Shown here one piece after another: positions 41,801 to 50,433 of a stretch of 64,000 nucleotides of DNA (position 1 is its first letter; each line of letters starts with the position of its first letter). Position numbers and translations under genes: made by a program. The notes beneath the pieces are model-generated. The model was not told the origin of the DNA. It ran no database searches and was given only the letters and a program-made list of their open reading frames with translations. This DNA is from Symbiodinium natans (lineage: Eukaryota > Sar > Dinophyceae > Suessiales > Symbiodiniaceae), in NCBI GenBank assembly GCA_905221605.1, contig CAJNDS010001001.1:124001-188000 (forward strand), given 5' to 3'.

Positions 41801-41989
41801 CATAGGCCATGACATGGCAAGGAGCCTTGCAGGACCAGAAAGACGGCCGATCAACCGTGCAGCGCAGTGCCGCCTCTTTCGAGGGGGCGTTGACTGAACA
41901 AACCACGCCACCTCCCGTGTGTAGCGGCGCCACGAGCGTGCCGAGCCATCCCAACCAGGTATAGATCCATGTTCCTTGCTGTCTGCCAT
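35606..41989 (-). CDS. Retrotransposon Gag-protease-integrase polyprotein with extra domains
   Basis: 2127 codons from the ATG 215 bases inside the 5' LTR edge. Gag 1-400; zinc knuckle CFNCGGPHFARNC at 419-431 (CX2CX3HX4C, one residue shorter than usual); Gly/Lys-rich basic stretch 435-505; protease LDCGATAS at 553-560. Residues about 794-987 are low complexity and look out of frame (see 39031-39609). Methyltransferase-like block 1033-1250 and dioxygenase-like block 1355-1510 follow, then integrase: HHCC finger (H1580, H1585, C1613, C1616) and catalytic D1647, D1715, E1751. The end runs into the RT overlap. Full length is longer than ordinary copia Gag-Pol to this point because of the two extra blocks. 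Confidence 0.92.
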   Translation of the reverse strand: MADSKEHGSIPGWDGSARSWRRYTREVAWFVQSTPPRKRRHCAARLIGRLSGPARLLAMSWPMVQFDKDDGTLLFLRRLAQSPLVRKTLPNAAAICQQYFGFKRSQGESIGNFLVRETLVHEEFVEAITRLFEEKHGVSQDQRDFGLPPTEPDPEDWWYGEEWYNDDEEAAGGDADREDRGDGDAPQPDSPERRDAEAPSTAAPRASAGSSPSRASQQQDATFPAEPQVPTDLSFEDSFILGVLRGFRLLKAAGLNAEETRDILSTCKNSLEYESIAAALQTLWDEQLLGHRGHGGAGGFYNHHVDMATDADSLFYQDSWDEDYDESGWWEDPYLYHLGRDEHWWSDDWESGSTLHAAAALPELAVDDEKIKEAQQAEKVAESLALEAQRTWAEAQRATQALRKDRGFGGSAQGQPPRCFNCGGPHFARNCPDRRHPGGKGGFKGKSKNHFVLDADDYEDYGDGYYDQFFIGKGKRKGKGKSKKGMTAEAYAAMWFRGKGKSKDAGGRSVNAYVSDMYLGGLEMVDSMGATAAPGISTAPTTATSHQPGVGMLDCGATASAAPSAVIENLITAVLATDRAATINIDEGTRPYFRFGNGRWGRALYKVCISSDASGTPRQFSAFALPNPEEAYKPGFDKSTLVPILVGMDFMGKHGHKLLIDFGTGLAMYGDNPEIFSLGVNTKGHFTLDIVHHLTRGHSRKEGHPNVTVLPQDKRSEDITAIHVLEFHPLCFDMTAYDHRIEEHELQLSRDRLWQLYRASRNSSSCAAASTAFMCGVRNPADSPSTSSPSSLPHGNLDSDISWHCGGGTSATQGQIQGEGGSTRPVASILRGSTRPSCPTGCVAVLQPAHCRSPQEQCPRGVDSLLDLQPSIELHSSPGQRCSNDEDRVPSDGEPDAQGAQGPHGRPQAYSPDLLAHAEPDQRRGGAEQRHRGPQEQRTDDLICDDSLDDGSSNSGSPKQSRVQRQLGNDGRAHASLSDRSGCATVKSKKKEKRDDMLRPLPHHMGQKVMSFVTVMMAATSNLLAGLALDERDGLWEIACAPHSWLSEAAQSHDLRPRRINMNNGFDLYNAGAWHRLHDLRRRHRPRRLWVSLPCTKWCPWTQVNYNTPEKMEQLASYQRRERRMLWHANEFIKTAIDEDPDINIYWEWPFPCHGWKQQPLRDLEQFLEERCSPFLSCRVDGCVYGLQDKSGAFLKKKWLINTTDERFHKTYRAKVCCGNHGQHGHIQGIETEKTAFYPWRMCVSIAKHFRDQMVPSKHLKLLHNVISVDDDADAELMDQVLEESCENDVTEVHEAPEVTPDLEDEPLELASAATKLEMNALAREALATKRFSFEDCTNLLLSIHAVLRKDHSAESRLNKWSHCRLLLGAYAHGGFSGVSNQAKEYPDVVRYLNAFLRAHVPEGCWSGVYVNFNGPTSVHRDSNNDKGSVNYMIGMGDYKHGGLWLACEPPDKCHKASRRLPNGQLQRGCVLPTRHQVVVFDPDTWHAPQKWTGFRISLAAYTPRSTSTLSEVERAHLRQLGFPLPTGSGSKQRPARLPMLMAAETDSVDRAAEGPGDEPNREPPDKERQAWEAKIAKFHKAAGHPTNKNLARIVKDAGHPEWKVKAALAHVCPACESLKRGGSSSGQVPPAATHSMYHAWETVVVDSGEWLVPGQKTKYKFLLFMDVATKLRAIQPLFSYDFLEMKAENAEHLISAFSERWLGCYPKPRLLMMDSAKSFASERTHDFASSINVELHYTAEKEPWANGVIEAAMQDVKVTATAIHMEAMDQDPRVTLQLAVAALNSTEYVSGFTSFQWAFGQNYNLCDEDHRTFASMPSDAISEFSKLVTARQQAEQVAHATRAKRVLSKLANTTVRQPLRTYQPMDLVKVWRKVWPAELHRGNRGGLKRSGRPHWIGPGRVIFSEVLPHQSHGDERRHILWVLVGSQLYRCSVHSVRPVTETERFVFETGGSEKPSTWRTLADVLPKREYVDITAQEPNEDEVELPQLPPRPDDATMVPPTMRLRRKTTFRVGDHQDRPVQDRLRTEMVNDYGDDTPSQETTAASSSTMPPGMVGRTSQEHVSTPTTSPRQISTTSPNQNAHDKKLRRVSRMTLKSSIGSSSSMWTPRRKPRSMTSSRPWTRRSTS
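37460..37927 (-). CDS. 2OG-Fe(II) dioxygenase-like domain within the polyprotein
   Basis: Residues about 1355-1510. The pattern HRD (1420-1422), 65 residues, WHAP with H1487, then R1496 in GFRISLA matches the HxD...H iron triad and the Arg that binds 2-oxoglutarate. YMIGMGDYKHGGLWL lies between, as in the jelly-roll core of prolyl-hydroxylase or AlkB/TET-type enzymes. Substrate unknown. Domain call rests on motif spacing only. Confidence 0.7.
38240..38893 (-). CDS. Methyltransferase-like block within the polyprotein
   Basis: Residues about 1033-1250. LWEIACAPHSWLSEAA could be a degenerate SAM-binding motif I, VSLPCTKWCPW (1091-1101) resembles the PC motif IV of cytosine-5 methyltransferases, and IYWEWP (1145-1150) resembles motif VI. 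Motifs are divergent and activity is doubtful. Cytosine methyltransferase-bearing LTR elements are known from dinoflagellates, which makes the reading plausible. Confidence 0.5.
39031..39609 (-). CDS. Alternative-frame coding segment (192 codons)
   Basis: Lies in the +1 frame relative to the polyprotein and covers its low-complexity part. From ATG at 39609 it reads like true protein: PCFNRH, HGVWIHCSICNLRLSYTP, MVNRMLKELKVLMGDH, AEEVLNNAI. Cys/His positions suggest a small metal-binding fold. Either two compensating frameshifts occurred here or this is a separately translated frame. A GTAAGA and TAA just upstream (about 39658) mark where the frame opens. Confidence 0.65.
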   Translation of the reverse strand: MATSTPTSPGIVVVGQVPPKAKSKAKAAPLDPSRRFSGDLRDPRAQPDVWPCFNRHIADRPKSNAHGVWIHCSICNLRLSYTPRQGSAAATTKTECPAMVNRMLKELKVLMGDHKPTAQICLHMQNRINAEEVLNNAIVAHKNNAPTTSSVTTPSTMAPVTPEVQSSPGSNGSWEMTDELTQAYQIGQDAPQ

Positions 41990-42185
41990 TCTCGAAGAGC
42001 AAGGGCCGGAAGGAAAATCGATGAAAATTGGAAAAAGGAAATCTCCAGTACTGCAAGGAGACCACAGCTGTCGCGCGGGTAGGGGTCAGTGCCAACTCTG
42101 ACCAGAACTTCAACGAAGGGCACGAGGCTGTTGTAAACGAAGTGGAAGACCGCTCGGTTGGCAGCAGATTCGAAGGCCCCGGTAG

Positions 42186-42203
42186 CGATTGCTCCGCTAC
42201 CAA
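42186..42203 (-). promoter_or_regulatory. Primer binding site
   Basis: Immediately inside the 5' LTR the element strand reads TTGGTAGCGGAGC. TGGTANCRGAGC is the copia-type site complementary to the 3' end of initiator tRNA-Met; the match to a local tRNA cannot be checked here. Confidence 0.65.
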
Positions 42204-42403
42204 TGCAGCGGATGTAGCGCAGTGAAGAATGGGGCTCGGGTGATCACAACTCACACTGTAGAAGTGCTCCGCGCACTGTTGGTTTTCTCACGATCACTCA
42301 GATCTGCCGTAGCTATCGCTCTACGAAAGGCTACACAAGGAGGGCCCTCCTGAAAGCCGAAATGTACAACGGAACAACTGTGCCGAGAATTATCAAACCT
42401 GCA
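42204..42403 (-). repeat. 5' LTR
   Basis: 200 bp, identical to 33411-33610. It should carry the element's promoter; no clear TATA box is visible. A palindrome GGAGGGCCCTCC lies near its start on the element strand. Confidence 0.95.
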
Positions 42404-42480
42404 CATTGCTTCATTGCCTAGGCCTTTCGGAGCCAGCTCTCCTCATCGAGGCACGTGATCACGCTCCGTGTAGAAGTCCT

Positions 42481-42618
42481 GGGGTTTAGGGTTTAGGGTT
42501 TAGGGTTTAGGGTTTAGGGGTTTGGGTTTAGGGTTTAGGGTTTAGGGTTTAGGGTTTAGGGTTTAGGGTTTAGGGTTTAGGGTTTAGGGTTTAGGGTTTA
42601 GGGTTTAGGGTTTAGGGT
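42481..42618. repeat. TTTAGGG array beside the retrotransposon
   Basis: About 19 near-perfect units in plus orientation, 73 bases from the LTR. A family B element follows at 42700-42815 (TAGGTTCATGGTACTTC ... TTGGTGAACC). Confidence 0.95.
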
Positions 42619-42876
42619 TCTTCTCATTTTGAAACTCCTTGGGCCGAGGTTTTGCCAGGGTGCTACTGTAAGGATGGATAGTAACTGTCAATTCCTAATG
42701 TAGGTTCATGGTACTTCTTAACCAATTATAACTGTACATATAACCCACTGATAAGCCCCTTAAGTGCCCGAATATGGTTACAAGTACCGCTATAAGTAGA
42801 GTTAAAATTGGTGAACCCTAAACCCTAAACCCTAAAGCCTAAACCCTAAACCCTACAAACCCTAAACCGTGAATAC

Positions 42877-42951
42877 TGGACTCCATCGATGCTTGTGAAG
42901 GTCCTTTCCACGGTACCGCCTTGCCCACGCAACCACGAAACGGTTGGCGTC
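42877..42951 (-). CDS. Exon candidate, unknown gene (25 codons)
   Basis: CTAACAG acceptor, frame DANRFVVAWARRYRGKDLHK..., donor CCA|GTATTC; phase 0. Nearest exon upstream of the retrotransposon in transcription order. Confidence 0.6.
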
Positions 42952-43255
42952 CTGTTAGGGTTTAGGGTTTAGGGTTTAGGGTTTAGGGTTTAGGGTTTAG
43001 GGTTTAGGGTTTAGGGTTTAGGGTTTAGGGACCGCCATGAAGTTTTGGAACATAATACCTTAAGCCTCAGACTCCAAATAGTGCTTCTGTGTTTGTTGAC
43101 ATCTAAAGGCTGTAGCGCTTGTAGGGTGTTGGTTTGGGAGCTGTGGTCAGTACTTAGAGTACTTGCGATAGGGTCTAGGTTTAGGGGTGAGGGCTAATCC
43201 AGACTGTATAGTGATCCGGGTTAAAACAGGAGCCATGTACACTGACAGGATCTAG

Positions 43256-43489
43256 GGGTAGTTGCAAGCGCCCTTAATATGGGCCCTTAAACGGGGACCC
43301 CCTTCTGCACCCCTTATATGCCCTCTACAACCCAAGGGCCCATACCATCAGAACCCTTAAAACAGGCTAAGGGACAATATTAGGGGCCCATGTAACTACA
43401 ACCCATAAACCATAGACCCCATTTTAAGCACGGACTGAGGAGGCTGCTAAAGAACCATCTTAGGGGCCCCTGTAACTACCCTTAGACGA
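43256..43489. mobile_element. Family H element (H2)
   Basis: GGGGTAGTTGCAAGCGCCCTTAA ... TTAGGGGCCCCTGTAACTACC; inner GGGCCCTTAAACGG and GGGACAATATTAGGGGCCCATGTAACTAC. Right arm appears twice, so it may be two elements. Confidence 0.55.
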
Positions 43490-43567
43490 CACCCTAAACC
43501 CTAAACCCTAAACCCTAAACCCTAAACCCGAACACCCTTAGACAGGATTCGCAGCATTCAGCCTAGC

Positions 43568-43637
43568 CTGCCCTTCGCCCCTCCCAAGAGATGGAAGTGG
43601 AAAGGCGCAGCTCATGACCCTCGCACACCAAAGGGGG
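43568..43637 (-). CDS. Exon candidate, unknown gene
   Basis: GCTAACCAAG acceptor, frame PPLVCEGHELRLSTSISWEG..., GC donor (GCTAGG). Confidence 0.5.
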
Positions 43638-43724
43638 CTTGGTTAGCCCCGAAAAAAGAACCTTCCGGATAAACTTCTAAGCCAGCCAGGGTTCCTCATT
43701 CTGAACATATGCTGCGATCCCCTA

Positions 43725-43899
43725 AACCCTAAACCCTGAACCCTAAACCCTAAACCCTAAACAGTAAACCCTAAACCCTAAACCCTAAACCCTAAACCCT
43801 AAACCCTAAACATTAAACCCTAAACCCTAAACCCTAAACCCTAAACCCTAAACCCTAAACCCTAAACCCTAAACCCTAAACCCTAAACCCTAAACCCTA
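43725..43899. repeat. CCCTAAA array
   Basis: About 24 units with rare variants (CAGTAAAC, CATTAAAC), followed within 32 bases by an exon candidate on its high-coordinate side. Confidence 0.96.
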
Positions 43900-43930
43900 C
43901 TCAATTCAGGGGTCTTGACTGGGCTCTCAC

Positions 43931-43981
43931 CTGCGTCGCCACGCGCTTCAGGTACGAGTCGTGGGTGTGGTAGCCAATTTT
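43931..43981 (-). CDS. Exon candidate, unknown gene (17 codons)
   Basis: CCGTGCAG acceptor, KIGYHTHDSYLKRVATQ, donor CAG|GTGAGA. Both splice sites near ideal; phase 0. Confidence 0.6.
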
Positions 43982-44599
43982 CTGCACGGCAGGTGTGGTA
44001 AACTCGCACGCCCAACGAGCCCTCCACAACCTCAAGAAAACAAAACTTGCGAGAACATCTTTCTACAAAGCCAACCCCCCCTCCCCCCCGCACTATTGCG
44101 CTTCAAGGGGGTCCCTAAACCCTAAACCCTAAACCCTCATCCAGGCGCAGACAAGGGGGGGGGGGGGGGGACCCTGGGAGGTCCATGGAAACTAGTCCTC
44201 TTGAAGCTAGGCCATTGGGCCCTAGTTAGAAAGGCACGTGTAGGGGTCGACAACTTGTGGGTCTAGAGGTTTAAGGAACCTAGAAGCCCTAAACCCTAAA
44301 CCCTAAACCCTTTTGCATCCGGACTCCCGTGGGTGCTGCCAGAAACAGCCCAAGCACAGGCTCCCAGTGCTACTGACTGGATTCCCATACTCTAGCAAGC
44401 CAACCAAAAGGCACAGTCTCAAACATGAGGACAAGATGATCATCTCGCAACATATCGTAATGGAGGTTCCTAAGCATGACTAAGTGTTCTTCAATCGTGT
44501 AAGTGGGCAGTAGGACTTGGACGCACAACACTGATCGCAGCTTCAGAAACCCTAAACCCTAAACCCTAAACCCAAGTTGCCACCTCGAATCCCTCTCAC

Positions 44600-44685
44600 C
44601 AAGCTTCGTGCAGGGAAGTGGCACAGAAGTCGGTCCCAATCACCCGGGTGAATTTCTTTGCCCGCGCGCAGCGCATGACGTGGAT
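44600..44685 (-). CDS. Exon candidate, unknown gene (28 codons)
   Basis: GACTGAG acceptor, frame IHVMRCARAKKFTRVIGTDF..., donor TG|GTGAGA. One of the strongest exon calls. It ends in phase 2, so a small exon must lie before 43981 if both belong to one gene. Confidence 0.62.
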
Positions 44686-44958
44686 CTCAGTCAGGCTTGG
44701 GGATTTCCGAAATTAAGGGTACCTTCTTGGGGTCCTTATTATCAGGGAATGCTGCTATTTGCGGGTCCATTCGGGTTCCCGAGTTTTCGTAAACGTTTCA
44801 AAGCCCTGAGCCCGAAACCTTGTCGCTCTACACCGCCTTGTAAACCCTAAGCACTTAGCCTTCTTGACGTCGGACTGAGGACAAAGCCCCCCTGACTCAA
44901 GCCCATCCGGAAGCTGAATCATTTTTGGGGTTTAGGGTTTAGGGTTTAGGGTTCAGGC

Positions 44959-45019
44959 CTCGAGTTCAACACCCTCCCGATCTGTGTGGCCCTGCGCCCT
45001 GGATCTTCAATCGCGAAGA
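44959..45019 (-). CDS. Exon candidate, unknown gene
   Basis: CTCCCAAG acceptor, frame FAIEDPGRRATQIGRVLNS, GC donor (AG|GCCTGA). Confidence 0.58.
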
Positions 45020-45526
45020 CTTGGGAGGCAGGGTTTAGGGTTTAGGGTTTAGGGTGTAGGGTTTAGGTCTATGCACCGGCAGCTGCCTTACCTAAGACGA
45101 TCTAAGCTGACTCCTTGTCCGTATGTGCCAACTCTGACGAGGTCATCCAATCAAAACCCTCAACCCTAAACCCTGTAAGGCCCGCAAAAGTAGGCACAAA
45201 GTAGGGGGGCCTTTTCACACCACCGACCCTAAACCCGAACTTGTGAAAGAAGTCCGCAAAATATCACATGCGCTGTGCATACATGTGCGTAATTCCCCCA
45301 ATATGGCTACCCTGAACATACCCCCAAAAGATACTATAGGAACCCCCCCAAAAGGGTACCCCGATTTTCGGAAATATGCTTGTCTTGACATTCATCTTCT
45401 CCGCGTCCACTAGCCGAAAAGAAAAGCTGGAGGGTCCTGAAGGGAGGACCTACCCCCCCTTGAACCCCTAAACCCTAAACCCTAAACCCTAAACCCTAAA
45501 TATAAACCCCCTTCTCCCTTAACAAC

Positions 45527-45629
45527 CCCACAGAAAGAAGAGCAGAAGGCCAAGGTGCGGTGGCGCCATCTTCGAGACCCAGGTCTCGGCAGCTGCTCGC
45601 GCCACAGGGCTCGCTGTTGTGCAGAAGGC
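45527..45629 (-). CDS. Exon candidate with hydrophobic end (34 codons)
   Basis: GGTCCAAG acceptor, frame AFCTTASPVARAAAETWVSK... then LGLLLFFLW, donor G|GTTGTT. The C-terminal part could be a short membrane segment. The plus strand is also open here. Confidence 0.55.
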
Positions 45630-45639
45630 CTTGGACCCT

Positions 45640-46478
45640 CCACCCTAAACCCTAAACCCGACCCCAAACCCTAGCCCTAAACCCTAAACCCTGAACCATG
45701 AATTCATGACTTATCAGGGCTCACGGCTTAGAGTTTCGACTCCTCAACCCTAAACGCTAAACTCTAAACCCTGAACCTTACACCCTAAACCCTAGCCCCA
45801 AACCCTGATCCCTAACGCAAGCCTTCGGTTCAACGTCTGGCTCGGCTCTTCCTTTCTATGACAGATCGCCGGTCTCATCTCCTAGCGTTTCGGGTTCGCA
45901 TGTCGTTCAGGGAGCTGCAAAGGAATGTCCCAAAGCGCCTCAAAACCTAAACCCCCCGCCCCCAACCATAGCCACACACTACTCCGATGCAAGGCGTAAG
46001 CCTGCGACCCTCTGTTCCCCGTACGCCGTCCTTCTAAACCGCAAACCCCAAACCCTAAACCCACTAAACCCTAAACCCCAAAAGCCCAAAACCCACTAAA
46101 CCAGCAGCCCTTCCGCCTGGGATGCCTGGGAAGCTCCATGGAGAACCCCCTCGGCCCCTCTACAACTTGCCTTGGACCGCTTGAAAACCATCAAACACCC
46201 TCCCGCCCAACCACCAAAACAAAGAACCCTTTTGAAGCTGGACTTGCTGACTGCCAGACAACCCTAAACCCTAAACCTTAAACCCTACACCCTACACCCT
46301 AAACAGACCTTCACAAAAGCCCGGCCAAGCAGCTGAAGGGAAGCCCCTCAAAAAATCCTAAACCCTAAACCCTATAAACCCTAAACCCTAAACCCGCCAA
46401 GCAGCTGAAGGGAAGCAGCTCTGGGAGTCGCTCCACGGCCGGGGCCTGCCTTGGCATGAAAGGGTTTCGGCTCTTGGG

Positions 46479-46510
<32 letters not shown>

Positions 46511-46790
46511 CCTCTTTTTTTTGGAGGGGTGGGGCGGGGGTTAGGGTTTAGGGTTTACGGTTTAGGGCTTAGGGCCTGAGGGTTTAGGGTGTAGGGTTTA
46601 GGTAATAGGGTGTAGGGTTTAGGGTTCAGGGTTGGGTGTACAGCAAACGAAAGTTGGAACATCCTCATCCCGACTCATCCCCATACCCCCATGCTATAAA
46701 GGCAATCCCAGCTCCAATCAACGGACCAGCCCCTCAACCTTCTAACCCTAAAACCTAAACCCTAAACCCTAAACCCTAAACCCTGGCCCT
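45640..46790. other. Stretch without supported exons
   Basis: CCCTAAA/CCCTGAA units, a 20 bp repeat AAGCAGCTGAAGGGAAGC (46327 and 46398) flanking a CCCTAAA tract, and G27 at 46480-46506. Confidence 0.55.
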
Positions 46791-46796
46791 AGCCAC

Positions 46797-46900
46797 CTCT
46801 TTGATCTGAAGAACTCCAAGCTTTGCAGGTTTCAGGATCTCAGCTCCTGGTCCGCAGCCAAGATGCAGACTGTCTGCCGGTGACAGGCGGAGTTCCTCAG
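46797..46900 (-). CDS. Exon candidate, unknown gene (34 codons)
   Basis: GGTCTGCAG acceptor, frame EELRLSPADSLHLGCGPGAE..., donor GAG|GTGGCT. LHLGCGPG recalls the glycine-rich SAM motif of methyltransferases, but nothing else of such a fold is seen. Confidence 0.62.
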
Positions 46901-47030
46901 CTGCAGACCCAAAGCCCGAAACGGTTTAGGGTTTAGGGTTTAGGGATTAGGGATTAGGGTTTAGGGTTTAGGGTTTAGGGTTTATGGTTTAGGGTTTAGG
47001 TTTCACGGTTTAGGGTTAGGCTAAACCCCA

Positions 47031-47140
47031 CATGAAGCTTCATGTTTACTTCGATGTAGGGTTATGAGTCGGCAACAGTGGTGATAACCTTAATCAGGGT
47101 ACTTCGAATACTACTTCTCAGTACGAATGACCCCATGAAA
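47031..47140. mobile_element. Family B element (B11), degraded
   Basis: GAAGCTTCATGTTTACTTCGATG ... CTTCTCAGTACGAATGACC with AGGGTTATGAG and GGTGATAACC inside. Confidence 0.55.
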
Positions 47141-47394
47141 ACCCCAAGGCTCGTGTAAGAAATGGAAACGCCATCTCTCTGCACTCCAGGGCGCGAGGGG
47201 ACGCGACTGTGGGTCCAAGCTAGGGTTTAGGGTTTAGGGTTTAGGGTTTTAGGTTTAGGGCTGCAAAAGCGGCTCAGGGTGCAGCGAGCGTTGCGGCATG
47301 ATGTTTTGGTCCTGTCCGTGCCCTACGATTCGGGCACAGCCTCCGAAAGTCTCGGATCCCCGGTCCCCTGACCTTTGTACCCTAAACCCTAAAC

Positions 47395-47484
47395 CCCATG
47401 TCCATTGCATCCCGAGTTCCGTCAGAAGCTCGCCCGTCAAGATGTTGCACAGTGAGAGGCGCAGCAGCCCCTCGCAAGTTCCAG
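47395..47484 (-). CDS. Exon candidate, unknown gene (30 codons)
   Basis: AGCTGAAG acceptor, frame GTCEGLLRLSLCNILTGELL..., donor G|GTTTAG formed by a telomere-like unit. Confidence 0.6.
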
Positions 47485-47634
47485 CTTCAGCTGAGGGCAG
47501 AGCTAGAGTTTAGGGTTTAGGGTTTAGGGTTGAGGGTAGGGATCGGGCTGAACGGGCTTGGAGAGTGGACAGATCAGGAAGATCGTGCATGATGCGTATT
47601 CTTCATGAACAAACCGTGAGACCTACATACATTG

Positions 47635-47740
47635 CATTGCATTGCATTATATTACACATTAACATTACATTACACTACATTGCATTACACTACATTACAT
47701 TACGCTACATTACACAACATCACATCACACTACCGCAGAT
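47635..47740. repeat. CATTG/ACATT microsatellite
   Basis: Degenerate five-base repeat (CATTG, CATTA, CACTA). Interesting only because CATTG is also the retrotransposon's target duplication, which is probably chance. Confidence 0.9.
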
Positions 47741-47880
47741 TTTGACTGGTGATTCGGCACAGGAACTGCCTAAAGTGTGGGAACTGGGCACAGGGACCCA
47801 GAGGCATTCGGGCTTATCCCTGGAGGTCGGGTATGAAAATGGACGCCTAAACCCTAAACCCTTAACCCTTAACCCTCAAC

Positions 47881-47914
47881 CCTGGGCCTCCTCGCCAGCT
47901 GCCACGCCCGACAT
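47881..47914 (-). CDS. Possible initiating exon
   Basis: CTGAGCC ATG, MSGVAAGEEAQ, donor G|GTTGAG. Could start the gene whose next exon is at 47484. Weak because short. Confidence 0.3.
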
Positions 47915-47969
47915 GGCTCAGGGCATGCCCGTTATGGGAAGTCGGTGACTGTGTTGGCTTAGGGTTTTG

Positions 47970-48068
47970 TTCGGCATGTTGCCCCTTATACTAACAGTCC
48001 TTAATAGGGATGATAGTACCCCCCTATATTTTATTCCCCCTTACTAAGGACTGTTAGTAGAAGGCTAG
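47970..48068. mobile_element. Family A element (A7), right arm decayed
   Basis: TTCGGCATGTTGCCCCTTATACTAACAGTCC ... AAGGACTGTTAGTAGAAGG; the final GGGAACATCCC arm has been replaced. Confidence 0.6.
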
Positions 48069-48825
48069 GGAACGCTAGGCAAGCTTAGGGAACCTCAGGG
48101 AGAAGTAGGGAGTACTAGGGAACTTTGGGTTACAAACCCCCCCTTCCATATCCTTGAACTCACCTCGCGTAAGAACCCTCTAATTTTGGGCGGAGGATGC
48201 AGCCAGAAGTCGAAAAGCTGCAAAAAAACATCGAGCAGCGAGCTCAGAGTGTCTGAGGTTTACAGCGCACGCAAATCCGTGCAAACGATGCACCCCTTCG
48301 GATCGGAACTGCCTTGGGAGGGTTCAGGGTCGCAAGCCTGAAAACTGTAAGGCTTCCTGCGCCAAGTCGGGGTGCGCAGTGGGGGGGGGGGTGCTTCCTA
48401 GCCCCTATACAGCAAAATGTCAGAATGTTATCGCTGATAGGCGGATATCTAAAGCACTGTCTCCCTTTGCTGGACTCTGTGAAGACATACATACCGGAGT
48501 AAGTATATTTCCATATATACATATTATGTCCCACCAGTGTACTGTAGTTGTAATAAGCATATGTGGGTTGCAAGGAGATAGACCAGACCGAATAGCGAAG
48601 CTGGCCCTAATATCCACACGCAGACACACACCCAGACTCCAAACGCTACTGTAAACCCTAAACCCTAACTACTGGACAAAAACTGTGTTCGAAACCCTTA
48701 TTTGAATGACTGCACGAAAGAGCCTGAATCTTACTGGATAAAAAATCTGAACCCGAAGCCCAAGCGCGCGCAGGGCTCAAGGCGCAAGGCGCAAAACCCA
48801 GAAGCCCATGATTCGTTACGTGGAC

Positions 48826-48887
48826 CGCCTCCTGCGCAGCCCTCGCCCGGTCCACGTGGCCTCGCAGCCGATGGAGCACAGTGGCCC
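48826..48887 (-). CDS. Exon candidate, unknown gene (20 codons)
   Basis: AACCCTAG acceptor, ATVLHRLRGHVDRARAAQEA, donor GCG|GTCCAC. Other minus frames are also open here. Confidence 0.45.
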
Positions 48888-48959
48888 CTAGGGTTGAGGG
48901 TCTCGGGTCTCAAGCGCTTGATGTGGTGTTTGAAAATAATTTGGGGGCTATAAGAAGAG

Positions 48960-50360
48960 CTACCAGTAGGTTGGCCGTCTCAAAGCCTCCGAAAAAGGTT
49001 CTGCACTAGATTGAGCTTATGTAAGCCCAATATAGCCATGCCTTCTGCAACGGCAGCAACGCTATCTTAAGGGTTGTCGGGTTGTCGGTCTAGGCGTTGC
49101 AAGATTCAAAGAGTTAATGAACGGTAGGCCCCTAGGGCTCAGGGATCCTGTTTGTGCCCTCAAGCAGGGTTTAGGGTTTAGGGTTTAGGGTTTAGCCGTC
49201 CGAGTGGCTGGACACTGAGGCATGCCGGACATGGCTCAACGATGTAAGAAGTGGAACCAGGACCAGGGGGGGGGGGGGGGTAATATGTAGCTGGCTCAGG
49301 TGACCGCCACACAGGAGCTTTCAGAATCACCAATGCCAATCCCCGTCTATGGGCTTAGGTACCTTTTTAAATTGGGGTTGTTTGGCTGGGGTGCAGGGCT
49401 TGGGGGGGTGGAGCGCTGGAGGTTGGCGCTGGCGCTGCAGCTTTCCTTCACCACTGAGCCGTAATGCTGCGAACTTGAGTGAAAATGCAAAAAAATCCTT
49501 GAATCGTGGAGCTTAGTCTTGAACCGTAAAACAACTGCGATACCGGAAAGGCAAGCTACGTGGACGTGTCCGCACTTAAGCCCTATGCGCTCTAAAGAAC
49601 CGCAAGCTTCGGGGCTCTGTCTCGCGTGTCGGGAACATGGTGCATAGGCACGTCATGCCACGTGCAGCAGATACATGCGTATATGTACATGTACATAACG
49701 ATGCCTAATGTGGTGAGGTGCAAGTATAGTGCCGGGTGTGGGGTCGCGACACCAGCAGGGATTCGCAACTTCAATAACTTCATGCCGCAAGGACCTGAAA
49801 CCCTAAACCCGAACCCCCCCCACCCCACCCCGAGACGGTTGAAGGCTTGCGGATCCCTTCGTTTGTTTATGCAGTTGGCGCATAAGAGGGGTTAGAAAGC
49901 AAAAGCAACCAACAGACCTGACTTGGGCCGGGCGCAGAGATTCGCGTCCACTCCTTGCAGCGAGGCAGTTGGGGCTTCGAGGCTCATCAAAGGACCTAAA
50001 TTTTTTAGGGTTGGGGGACCTGGAAGACACAGGTTTTCTTGTGAAGGGCTTTGGTGTTAAGGCTCCTATATGTAGTACTTGTTTGGGGTCGTATACTAAG
50101 ATCCCCTATAACTGAACCAAAAGGGAACTACACTAGAGCCTTCATGAGTGTTAAGGCATTGAAGAATGAGAAAATGTTCAGGGCGTCGAGCGCAAAAAAT
50201 GTATCAGGCCGGCAAGCGCCAGGCCACAGGAGGTCATGCTATGGGGTTGAGCAGTATCGTTGGTCTTCTTAGAGCCTCATTTATAGTATATTATTCTTTC
50301 CAACCCTAAACCCTACCCTAAACCCTGAACCCTGAACCCTAAACCCCGGCAGCAAAAAAA
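48960..50360. other. Stretch without supported exons
   Basis: Few telomere-like units, G14 (49267-49280), ATGTACATGTAC-like segment (49685). A minus frame at 49210-49250 starting ATGTCCGGCATGCC is reminiscent of 47914. Otherwise ordinary unique sequence. Confidence 0.45.
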
Positions 50361-50363
50361 AAC

Positions 50364-50433
50364 AGCGGATCGCCTCCAAGCCTGCTGATGCCCTTGGCTC
50401 CGGTGGTGGGGTCGGTACCTTCTTGAACCAAGG
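50364..50433 (-). CDS. Exon candidate, unknown gene
   Basis: TCAAGAAG acceptor, frame LVQEGTDPTTGAKGISRLGG..., donor CT|GTTTTT. Confidence 0.55.

Larger units (their letters stand above)
33406..42408 (-). mobile_element. Ty1/copia-type LTR retrotransposon, recent insertion
   Basis: Complete element on the minus strand: CATTG target duplication (33406-33410 and 42404-42408), identical 200 bp LTRs, primer site, Gag-protease-(methyltransferase-like)-(dioxygenase-like)-integrase-RT-RNase H. The order integrase before RT marks Ty1/copia (Pseudoviridae type). Inserted next to a telomere-like tract, in the same orientation as the surrounding genes, perhaps in an intron. Confidence 0.95.

Noticed and set aside
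35205-41897. Plus-strand frames across the retrotransposon
   Set aside because: Shadows of the minus-strand gag-pol frames.
46797-46900. SAM-dependent methyltransferase exon
   Set aside because: Only LHLGCGPG matches; no further motif, so function not assigned.
47635-47740. Origin of the retrotransposon target site from the CATTG microsatellite
   Set aside because: Five bases match too easily, and the two places are 5 kb apart.
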